Assembly: GCA_013076295.1 (NCBI GenBank)
Contig: RQOL01000616.1
Coordinates: 806,001-870,000 of the forward strand
Source of the DNA: Sanderia malayensis
Taxonomy: Eukaryota > Cnidaria > Scyphozoa > Semaeostomeae > Pelagiidae
DNA length: 64,000 nt
Direction: 5' to 3'
Made by a program: the position numbers and the translations under genes
The notes under the pieces: generated by a model
Databases searched by the model: none
What the model saw: only the letters and a program-made list of their open reading frames with translations
What the model was told of the DNA's origin: nothing
Part shown: one piece after another, positions 31,000 through 42,000 of the stretch
Layout: every line of letters begins with the position of its first letter
Numbering within the stretch: the stretch's first letter is position 1

Positions 31000-33237
31000 A
31001 TGCTATCAAATACATTGTCTGTGCTCACGTTATTACTACTATCAGGATTGCATGGGCGTTGCATGGGTCTTTCGAAGAGAACTAAATATTCAGCAGATGA
31101 TAAGAGTTCAATACGGCCACTGAGTTTAACAAAGAATCAAAAAAACGTAGGTGGGAGAGTAGAGGGATATGCCTTAATAGGTTCAATTACAGCAGTACGC
31201 GGACGTGGTTTTACTTGGAGGTATTCACTTGGACATTTTTTAGACTCTAAATGGAAGTCGACTGATGATCTTAGAGTGTTTTTAAAAACAAGAGACGACA
31301 AAGAACTATTTGCCAATTCGTGGATATCTGTAAATAATCAAGACCAGAACATAGTTGGTTTTCCTTTGCCAGGAAATCACGGAGATTTCATCTACCTGCT
31401 TTGTGTTAAAAATGCCAAAGGTGAAATTAAAAAGCGACGACTCAGGATCAAAATTCTCAAAGAAAAAAATTTGGCCATGTACCATGTTGATATGAGAATG
31501 TCTAGGGGCTTTCGGAGTTTCTTATCGAGCCCCTATAGACGAATGCATTTTTCGGAAGTCGTATCTGAGCATCTTCAAAGGTACGGAATATCGGCCAGGA
31601 TGCAAGATATATGGGTGATATCCATAGACTCGACAACGCAAAGTATAAAATGGGCAATATCAAGTTATACTAGAGACACGTGTAGTATAACGCTGACTAA
31701 AGATTTGCCAAGAATCTTAACAAGTGACGGTACGCAGCCTCACCCCGGGCTGAGTAAACAGCTACTACCGTTCTTCACCTTGAGCCGTGTTGCTGTAGTT
31801 ATAAGTGAGAATTGTGCAAAGCCAACGTTGGCTGTCAGCAAAGAAAAAAGCAACAGCAACCTTGTTGTTGGGCCCATACTCCTCATAATGATCATAATGG
31901 GCCTAAGCAGCCCAATTGGGATTGCGTATTTGATACGTAGAGGTATCCGCAAGAGAGAGTTCCGAAGAGCAGCAAGTGCAAGGCACGTGTTTACAAACGG
32001 AAACGCAACAACAATACCCTTTGATGAAGATTTAAATAGCGAGAAATCAAGATCTGACGAAAACGTTTGTCGCAAAACAAAATATCGGTGGAGTCCAGAT
32101 CTCAGTAACCGTCAGCCAGTGCGTATTCCAAATTTGCCACCACCGAGAAGACCTCGTATGTATGACACTGAATCAGAGTATAATGGAAGAAGCCAAAATA
32201 GTTCATCTAGGAGACGTTCAGCATGGCATGGATTACCCACAGAGCAATGCGCGCGACCCGATGGCATACACATAGTAGACATCGTTCATTCGATTAGCCA
32301 ATCCGCAAGCACGCTTGTAAATTTTTTCAAGACAAGCAGCGAGAAAGATTCGGTTGATAATTCGAGACAAGATGACGACTCGTTCAGTGTCAAATCAGAA
32401 GGAAACAAAATATTCGATGTTGCGTTACAAAAAGTAACTTCATTAATAAACATGAATAACTCTTGGGCACCGAGTCTTGTTCGGGTATCGCACCTTGACA
32501 TAGACAACGACAGCGTGGATACTCGCCGCAGCTCGATGGATACAAGAAACAGCTCGTTCGAGTACTCGGTGGTATCCAGCGATTTTCTAACAGCTTCACA
32601 ACAACTCAGTTCGGGTGTGAACTCATTTGATACAGAGCAATGTGTCTCATCAACGTCATTCTCGTTAGATGACTCGATCAACGATGAGAGCGTTTGGCAA
32701 AGCGATACAAGAAGTGAAAACGCAGACGATGCCAAATGCAAGATAAAAACAAGCAAGATAAACAACGATGAAATATCGGTGAAAGGAAGATCAAAGACTC
32801 CAAGCTTCCATAAAGCCCATCTTCAATCAAGGATGCAGCCACCAGAAGCGCACCACGCCCAGTCATCCTTAAGATCAGAATTTGAAGTGAATAGAGAAAA
32901 TAATGCTTCGGAGGAAGAATTGGAGCCTCTGACTCGAGCAGGCATCAGTGGTATGCGTAGGCCATTACTGAGGATGCCAACGCTGCACTTTACAGATGCC
33001 GATACAACTGAAGCAGATCTGGTTGTCGCAGAGGCCGCCAAAAAAGGCCTATTACATCCATGGTACATTGAAGACAATAGTCCGTGCTTAATTCAAAGTG
33101 GTAATGGAAGCAGTGCGCAAGACTATTCAATACACAATTCTTTGGACAATAGAAATAGACTAGGCCTATCCAGACAAAAAGGTGTCATGCTGAAATATTG
33201 TTGCGAGGAGTCATCAGATGTGCCAGTGATGGTCTAA
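31000..33237 (+). CDS. Dystroglycan-like type I membrane protein A, intronless
   Basis: 745 aa. Signal peptide (MLSNTLSVLTLLLLSGLHG); dystroglycan-type cadherin-like (CADG) domain about 60-154 with LFANSWISVNNQDQNIVGFP, matching the ...SWIQFNS...YGLP core; then a region about 157-278 resembling the dystroglycan autoproteolytic SEA-like domain (peptidase S72), ending DGTQPHPGLSKQLLPFF...VAVVISENC, which parallels DGKPRPAFSNALEPDF...SITVTGSGSC of human DAG1. TM helix about 288-312 followed by RRGIRKREFRR. The 430-residue Ser-rich cytoplasmic tail shows no PPxY or other DAG1 tail motif. At the position of the DAG1 cleavage pair Gly-Ser the protein has Gln214-Ser215, so self-cleavage is doubtful. 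A paralogue lies at 39064. Start chosen for the signal peptide. Likely a cell-surface matrix receptor; ligand unknown. Confidence 0.8.
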   Translation: MLSNTLSVLTLLLLSGLHGRCMGLSKRTKYSADDKSSIRPLSLTKNQKNVGGRVEGYALIGSITAVRGRGFTWRYSLGHFLDSKWKSTDDLRVFLKTRDDKELFANSWISVNNQDQNIVGFPLPGNHGDFIYLLCVKNAKGEIKKRRLRIKILKEKNLAMYHVDMRMSRGFRSFLSSPYRRMHFSEVVSEHLQRYGISARMQDIWVISIDSTTQSIKWAISSYTRDTCSITLTKDLPRILTSDGTQPHPGLSKQLLPFFTLSRVAVVISENCAKPTLAVSKEKSNSNLVVGPILLIMIIMGLSSPIGIAYLIRRGIRKREFRRAASARHVFTNGNATTIPFDEDLNSEKSRSDENVCRKTKYRWSPDLSNRQPVRIPNLPPPRRPRMYDTESEYNGRSQNSSSRRRSAWHGLPTEQCARPDGIHIVDIVHSISQSASTLVNFFKTSSEKDSVDNSRQDDDSFSVKSEGNKIFDVALQKVTSLINMNNSWAPSLVRVSHLDIDNDSVDTRRSSMDTRNSSFEYSVVSSDFLTASQQLSSGVNSFDTEQCVSSTSFSLDDSINDESVWQSDTRSENADDAKCKIKTSKINNDEISVKGRSKTPSFHKAHLQSRMQPPEAHHAQSSLRSEFEVNRENNASEEELEPLTRAGISGMRRPLLRMPTLHFTDADTTEADLVVAEAAKKGLLHPWYIEDNSPCLIQSGNGSSAQDYSIHNSLDNRNRLGLSRQKGVMLKYCCEESSDVPVMV

Positions 33238-36200
33238 TTATGCGGTTGAATGTACAGTCAATTCTGCATAGCTCGAACTCGTGTGGTCGAACTTCATCTA
33301 ATTCGAAAGGAATTCTCCGTTCCTTCAGGGATCACTAAAGAACGAATTCTTGCAAAACAAGCCTTTATAATTGGAACTATTCGTAATTTGAACATTTTCC
33401 GCCTAAAGAAACTGAGAACATGTCTCTTCTTTAATCGAAATTCTTCTATATAAATATAGATTTATCCAAGAAGTGTGTCCAAAACATATGCACATCCATA
33501 TGTAAGAGGTTGTTTATCAATGACACAGCGCGATATGTGATAAGAGTGGAAAGAAACCAAACTTCTGTTGACCTCTACAAGCGTGTTTCGTGAGTAAATT
33601 AACTTTCAAGAGAGAGTATGAATATCTCTTAAATAACTTGTTCGGTTACTTTACTATATGATAAATCTATATGATAAATTATTAACAAGCAGTATTATAA
33701 AAACTCAGAGAAAATGACAACGATGTCCGCGCCATGTGAACGAGGCACAAAATACTGCCACCGGGTTAAGCATCCAAGATAAAACTGAATCAAGGTAAAA
33801 CGAGAAAACAAAGATGGCCTAACACAGCGGCCTTGTAAGTTGTCGTCACTGGTTTGAAAATCTAATGGCATCATCATGTGCCCTGAATAATGAAAAACAA
33901 TTCTAGATCAGTATTGCGTTGCTTCTGTATTGCTAGCTGCAGGTCTGAACAATTGAAAGAAAAACAATTTGGGCATTTTAATGGGTAAATTCTGACCAAA
34001 ATGACAATATTAAATCGCCCATCTTTCGCGCAGCTCTATGTTTGTCCATATTCAGCAACCATTACACCTAGGTATAATGTTTTAGTAAGCTGCTATAGAT
34101 TCAGTTTACAACTATATAAGATGAGTCTACTAAACTATTAAATGAACTCTGAAGACTTTACTCGGTGCAATGTCCATATATAGACAATATTGTCACATGT
34201 CACATGCTTCCTACAATTCACATGCTTCCTTGATTTTGAGATTGCATAAGTTTAGCTTCAGTTAGATTGATGACAAAATATAAATCACATGTTTATTATT
34301 CATGCTCTTGATTATCTACAAGAGCACAATACCCGGTATCAAATAGTGTTAGTTAATAATAATAATAATAATTATTATTATTATTATAAGTTTATAATAA
34401 GTTATAATAAGTTTAATGCCTTTCATTTGGCTTTGAAAAAAAATCAACTTGTCAATGATTACGGCATAGGGCTCAGACTTCAAGCAGCAATGATTTTCAT
34501 GCAGTGTCTCTTTCCTCCAGAAAAATCGGCATTTTACTGATTCTATAATGCTGACTCCCGTTAATTTAGCCTAAGTACTGCGGCATTTATCTGCTACTCA
34601 AGTGACAATAACACAGCTGACGTGGCATATCGTGTGATTTTATTTTATAGCTATATTCCCACGATTCAGCAATATTTGAAGACTAGAGGACAAAGCTGGC
34701 AAAGACTTTATTGTTGGAGATATTTTCGTCATACCATAGAGTCGTATCAGAAAAGCTGTAAAACATCGATACCTAACTCTTGATAACAATTTGCGCTTTG
34801 CTATTTACCGATCAAGTCTGTGTAAGTAAACGAACGTCAAAAGAAATAAATGTGCTCAATTAATTAAGATCATTTACTAATGGCATCGCGCAAAAAGGAT
34901 TATGGTACCGGGCCTTATCTTTAGCTTTCATTACCCTTATTTGGCTTGGTATTTTTCTTCAAAGCAACAATTTACACAATGATGCTCACACACTAAAATA
35001 CAAAGAGTACAAGCAAGGTCAGCGACTGGAGCCCTTGACTACTGGGACAAATCAAACCAGTTTGTTGGTACTAGGTTATTCAGCTCTGCATATTATAGCA
35101 ATGGCATGAGATTTGCATAGGTTGAAGCGCAAAGCACCACATCAAACCTATTTCGTCAGTATTCGAATGGTCCCAGCAACGACAACCTGCTGGCAGTTTG
35201 ACGAATCTATACGATTTTAAACGAATAGAAACTGAAGCCACAAACAGTTGGCACACTACATTATCAGCAATAGTTAACCGTACTACCAAGTATGAAGACA
35301 GTAGGCGTGAACAATAGTGCATGCCGATTGCTATGAAAATAAAATTAAGACGCTATACCATAAGAACAGGTCATTGTATCATAAACAATATTGGTTATTG
35401 TGCTTGTCACAATGCGATCTGAAAACCAACATTAAGCTCTTTGAGTTGACAAAACAGTATCAAAGAAAGACTCATTAAAATTCATGATCACTTCGCAAGA
35501 AAATGTTTTGGTATTTAATCATAGCTTGTGAATTAGACTAAGATTCCGAGATATCAAAATTGAAGAAGATTTCATCACAACATATGGCCAAGAATTTGTT
35601 GAAAAGAAAGACATATGTTGGCAGAAGGTTTGATTCGCACGTTCTCGGAGTTTCTGGCCACAATTAAGGTGTTTTAGCTGAAGAACAAAAGAGACGATCC
35701 TGGGGTCATTAAAAATGCAAGCAAAAGGGCATGTTGCCTATGCCTACAACACTCTCAGGTTTTGACCGCAAAAAAAGCAGAAAAATAATGACAATTTGTT
35801 CAAAACATCTTCATGGCTTATATTCGGTTGACCTCGCCAAGCGAAGCTCGGATCCATAGTCTTATTCCGTCTGCAGGTACATGAAAGCAGCCCGGTTACG
35901 TTCATTTGCATCTTCTACAGCTGTGAAATATAGCTATTTTAGGGCTGACATTTCGTAACAAAACAAGTAATGAATATTGGAAACTTATCACGGACATAAC
36001 CATCGCTTCGCACGGCATTTGCAAGATTTTTCGGCAGCATTGAAGAAATAAAGATATTGAATGCGCACAATGCCAATTTTTGCAAGCTGAGAATAGTAAA
36101 GAAATTGAACTGCCTATCAATCAAAGTAAGCGTTTGTGTATTTTTCTGATATATATATATTGGTAAGTTATTTATAGTTCATATGGTTCGTAAAATTTAT

Positions 36201-38716
36201 AAAATGTTGAAAGACAATGTTCAGTGGCAGTAGATACATGTGAATGCCAATAACGTTTATGAGTCGCTTTAGTAATTGTATCAAAAACTCGAAATAAGAC
36301 TTCCAAAGCTTGGCAACGTTACAAAAAAGCCGAGTAGAAATCTCTTGTTGACGAGTAGTAGCTACGGCATTCAATTTATCTTTGTTTTTATCGATGAATT
36401 TCTTCAATTGTTTTTTAACATGCCTTAAAACGTGCAATTCATCAATAAAACTATCTTCGGCTTACTTGGTTGTTTAGGAAGTTCATGTTTTGTGAAGAAG
36501 ATGTCAGCAAAATCAACCATTTGTGCTTTGTACTGTAAAACGAAATAAAAACATATAGTCTCATTGATGAATTTCCTCGACAACTGTAAACACTGTGATA
36601 AAGAGATAAGGCAGATATAGCTACACCTACAGATAACAATCAATTGTAATATGGTAAGGCACATATTGCTAAATGGCGACGAATGTGAAATGCTACGTCC
36701 TGAAGCATGGCATGAACAAAGTAAATCATTAATACACATCAATAAATACAACGTGAAAAAAGAACCAAGCCACATATTTTGAACTGAACCGCTCTGTTAC
36801 AACAGATCTAAGCTTGCAACAAATTCTAAAATGTTGTTAAGATATCTCTGCTTGATGTCAATTTTCAACTGGCAGCTAAACAGTTCCAAGAATAATTTTA
36901 TATCAGAACATTTTAGAAACAGTAAAAAAGCCACAAGGCAATTCTTCCTAAATACACTACAATACAATCAGTTCTAGCGTTCTGAGACAACTCCCTCCCG
37001 CCTATAGAAACTTGGGCCTTGCTCGTGAAAATGTTTCAGTGGTTTATTGCTGCTAACAATTCAGCTCATTGGCAATGATCAAAAAATATTACTGATACTG
37101 TCAAACCCGTGGTGGTGATTTCTAGTGATTTAAGAAAATATAAATAATTATTATCGACAAAAATATGTGAAATATCTGATTTCATGCAATCAATCTTAAA
37201 ATGTAAAGGTCGCGACAGCAGTAACATGCCGTAACAAAATCGTAACTCCGTAACCACAGTTGTGACGTAAAAGAGGTGTGGTACAAAAACACAAAAACCA
37301 TTGAGATTATTATACGTGAACAGCACATCAATGGAAGCATCAACCTCAAAATGGACTAAATGTTACCCAGAAACACTTCTTGATCCCCAAGGAGGTCTGT
37401 TGTCTGGCATTTAGCATAACTAAATGAGTAACAACACTTCTGAATGTCTGATGTCTTCAAAAATTTTATTAATCTGTGAGCATTACACCACAAACAGGTA
37501 AAATCATCTATGACCTCCCATAGTTACTTGTTTTTTCCACTGTGCTGTGTATAAGTGACTGGAGAAAGTAGCTGTCAACTATCAATATTCGTACTGAGCT
37601 AAAAGGATACTTTTGACCTGTAATTATAATACAAACTACTTTTCTGATAAAATTTTCTCCTAAGATTTTAAATCGACAATTTTTGGCCTATACTTTTCTT
37701 TCCACGCATCTCATAGTGTTTAGCATGCGTAGATAACAAGTTTTCCCGACAAACAACTGTTTAGACTCAAAGGGACACGACTTTTGCTTGGTATAAAAAA
37801 TAACTGTTGCTTTTCTCGCTTCTTCAAGGGCAGCAAAAACCAAAATGCTTGCCCGCATTGATAAAACTTGTAGCATCTGACGAGATTTGGGGAGAATTTT
37901 CAAAATTAGCTCATTTCTAACAAAATTTTCTGCCGAGATTAGCAAAAGCATTGCAAACTTGATCCGGTGTTAAAAATAGAAAGTAGCTATAATTGAATAG
38001 ACCACAGCCAGAAATGTACGAATTAAGTAAAAAACAACCAGTTCTCAAGACAAGTTTCGACATGATTGCAAACAGCGCATTGCTACTTTCGCACAAAAAA
38101 AAGCATTCCTAAAGTTTTGAAAAACGCGGTTTTGCCAAATTATAACGGAGACTTACATTTAATGGACCTAATTAAGCTTTATTTAAAGTTATAAAAAATA
38201 ATTATAATTGCTTCAAAATACCACGCTAGTGGAAAAGTATTTGCTTAACACATTTTTTGGCGACCCATTTTTAAATTAAGTTTGAAATGTTTGGAATATT
38301 TAAAATCAAATGGTTATTGATAATATGAGAACTGACAGAAGACACCTAGATAAGTAAAAAACACAGCTACTTATATGGGGTTTTCCATGAAATAAGCTTG
38401 ATAGAAGCTAATTCTCAGAATTGTCACGAATTAATATGGAAATCACTTTAGCCACAGATATTCTGTTGCCAATCTTGCTTGGTTCCGAAAAGTGATCAAA
38501 TATGAATACTTAAACCATATGGTAAAAACGGAGCGTTTAGATCTTAATATAACTTTCAGTTGGTTGGAGTTTTTCTTCGACTAAGACTTGAAGCAAGTAA
38601 CAAAGTACAAAAATCAAGTACAAAACTGTTCGCGATTCACACAAACAAAAACAAATTTTAACATTTAAATGAACTGTTTTAGCGATAACATGGGCGGGAA
38701 TAACATGCTGTAACTT
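33238..38716. other. Intergenic region without recognised gene
   Basis: Between the two dystroglycan-like genes. Short AT-rich simple repeats (TAA/TTA at 34355-34386, TA at 36152-36161) and a pogo/Tigger-like end at 33252 (TACAGTCAATTCTGCATAGC) just after the stop codon of gene A. Small open frames show no familiar motif. Confidence 0.5.
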
Positions 38717-38922
38717 ATGTATGTATGTATGTATGTATGTATGTATGTATGTATGTATGTATGTATGTATGTATGCATGTATGTATGTATGTATGTATGC
38801 ATGCATGCATGTATGTATGTATGTATGCATGTGTGTATGTATGTATGTATGTATGTATGGATGGATGTGTGTATGTATGCATGTATGTATGTATGGATGT
38901 ATGTATGTATGTATGTATGTTA
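38717..38922. repeat. (ATGT)n microsatellite upstream of dystroglycan-like gene B
   Basis: About 200 bp of ATGT with GCAT and GGAT interruptions. It is open in frame with the downstream gene, extending the frame artificially as Met-Tyr-Val-Cys repeats. Confidence 0.95.
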
Positions 38923-39063
38923 AGGAAAATACACGTGAATAGAAATAGCATTGTTCTAACACACTCTTGTATGTTTTTCAGGAATATAAAAAAACCGAAG
39001 TCTGATGTACTATGGCTAGGGGAGGTAGTTGAGATCAGCAAGAATGAAACCCATTGGTCTGAG

Positions 39064-42000
39064 ATGCTTTTGCGGCAAATGTTATTGGTAATAACGACAT
39101 GTTATGTTAATCGTATACTCGCACGACCAATGCAAACACCATCATTCAACCCGGCAGCAAAACATCAGATGCCAACACACACGAAATCAAAATGGCGTCA
39201 CACAGTTGCAAGACGGGACAAGCATGATCTAATAGAAGCTACGAAAACAACGCCAGGTATTAGTTTACCCGATAAACTCGAACAGCTAACAATCAATGGC
39301 CTCAGAGAAGATCCAGAAAACATAAAACATCACGGAAAAAGAGCTACGCAGAATGAAACAAGTACTTTGCTTCAAAACACACGCAAGAACGAATTGCCAA
39401 GCTTGGTTTATAATAGGAACCTACGCAGCAAGCTATTGCAACAAAGAAGAAACATATCAGGCAATGGCCCTGTCAATTCGCAGTCAGCATACACGATATA
39501 TGCAGATGTGGGAGTGGGATTTCAGAAATATCTATCAACAGATATATTCGGAAACAAACTGAACGGAACTTCGGGGCATTTGAACGTACAACTTCATACA
39601 GCTGATAACAAAGGGTTGTTCAAAACCTCGTGGATTCAGTTCGATCAATCGAGATTGAAAGTTTATGGATTTCCGCTACAAGGAAATCAAAACAAGCACG
39701 AGTTTCTTTTAAAAGCAACTCGTGATGAAGGAGCGCCTATGAGTAAAAGATTTATTGTAATTGTTAGCCATTTACGAATGGTATTTAATCATTATATCGA
39801 GATTTGCACGTCAGTAACCCTGGCTGAATACGCCGGGGACGTTGAACGGCGAATTCAACTTTCAAAAAGCATAGGAACCTATTTTTTTAAAGAAATTAGA
39901 TTAGATGATGTTTGGATAACCCGCTTCAATGGCGGATGCATAACTGTTGTGTTCAGACAACTTCCAGCAAAACAAAAATGCGATTTTAAAGCAATCAACA
40001 TGATTCGAGAGAAGCTGTTTGAAAATGAACAAATCAATGCGAAATTTCGACAAGCACTGAAAAACATAGCGTGGATAAAGTCGGCAAACATCACATTACT
40101 GAATGAATGCAAAAACAAAAATGTTGCAAACAAGCCAGACGAAATGGGCTGGCTGAGAGACGTGGCACCGGTATTCATACTGCTCGCTGTTGTGGCGGTA
40201 CCTACGTTGATATCATGCATCGTTTGCAAAGAGGTTCGGCGACGGCAAGCTTTAATGCGACAAATACAAGACCGTCGCATGAAGGAGGACAAAGAGCAAA
40301 TGCTTATACAAGCGGCGGAATATAAACACGAATGCGGTTTAGACTCCGAATCTGAAGAAGACGAGGAATACAGACCAAGGCCTAGCAAGAACCAAAGCGA
40401 CGAGGAATATAAGTTCTTCGGGTTCAGTAAAATCGCCGATATAATAATACCTGACGTGGTGAAACAGGGAACGGAACTGCTGAACACGTTATTGCCACAA
40501 GATTCATTAGATGCCAACACAAACAAGGCACTCGAAGCAGCACAGAAAAAAGTGTCTGTCATGGCATCGTTGAACCCCAGGAGGAAACTTCTCGACCTGT
40601 CGCAAGAAGAAAAACATAGACAAGAGGAAATAGAACTGAAAGGCAAGAATAGCAATACAAGAGTTAAGAAAATGGTCAGATTTATGAAAAACCCGCTTGA
40701 GATAAAACCACTGAGCATTGATGAGAGCATTGCACGTGCTGAAGAAAACAGAAAGAAAAAAGTAGACAATCAGTCAGCTGAAGAAAACAGAAAGAGAAGA
40801 GTAGACAATCAGTCAGCGGTAGTAATTTCACCAAGACCGTCTATAAGTGTCATGCTTTCAAATATCCCGTCTATAATCAGCAAGCTGAAATCAGAGCATG
40901 CAGAAATGATCAGCAGTTCTCTGCGCAACAAACTCGAATTTCTTCTCAGATCGACTTCCTCATTTTCTCCAGCTACAACAATTCAAGCATCGCCAGGTAC
41001 AAGCTCGCAAGCCACATTCAATCGTACGCTACAAGAAGCCCAAAAAAAGTCGAATGAGAATGTTATAGGATCCAACATAGAGAGCACAGAGCTAGAGCAT
41101 ATAAATGCTGCAAGTAAGGCATACAAATTCCTGCCAAGCAAGCAAATGTATCTCTCAAGCGCCTGCTCCGAAGTCTTTGACTTGGAACCAGCTGCATTGC
41201 CGGGTTTCGCAGAGGATGTTGAAGGAGAGAGTGTTTCGCCAAACCTTACTTTCTGTTTGGGTGAAGTCGGCCAGACAGGTATAAGTTCACCACTGGAAAG
41301 TAGGATAGATAATGAAAGACTATATTCGCAAGATGAAATGGGTGAATTATTCCCGGAAGATGAATTAGAGGAATTATATAACGAATCAACCTCGAGCACA
41401 AGTTGGGAGCAGGCCAACTTAAAACATTTGCAATTTCAATTAGATTATAATCTGAAACAGCACGCTGCAGACGAGGGAATTCACAAAGCCTCACTTCAAG
41501 AATATAAACAACATTCAGAAATCGAAGAAATTTCAAATTTCGAAGAGCCAGATGGCGCAGAAAATACGTTACAGCAGATGGGTGGCATAAGTTATGGAAT
41601 TAGCACTAATCTTGAAAAAGAGTATCTTTACACCACGCAAATGGTTGCACGAAAGGAAAATGAAGAGGAGAGATTTTCGTCCAGGTCAGACGCATCAAGA
41701 GAATTCACCGACAGACCTGTTTTCGTTGAAAATCGTGACTTTTATTTTGTAAACAAGCCTGACCAACACCTAACAAGAGAGAACCTTAATCGCCACTTTT
41801 CAGAACAACACAGACATCAAAGACAATTCTACATTTCAGAAGCCGATAGTCAAGCTAACATTGACGAGGGGTTTGACGCTGAGATTTTCAGTGGTTCGGA
41901 AGATATTCCCTGCAAGGATACTGATAAAGAAGACAATAGCCTGAATGCGACGAGTGCTTTTACTGCAGCAAGTGTTGGCTTGAAAGGCTTGCAGCATTAC

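Noticed and set aside
35080..37951. Several 60-120 residue frames between the dystroglycan-like genes
   Set aside because: No conserved motifs or consistent splice structure seen.
38725..39063. N-terminal Met-Tyr-Val-Cys extension of dystroglycan-like protein B
   Set aside because: It is the ATGT microsatellite plus probable 5' UTR; the ATG at 39064 yields a proper signal peptide.
39879..40769. 296-residue minus-strand frame
   Set aside because: Antisense of dystroglycan-like gene B; composition is that of a shadow frame.
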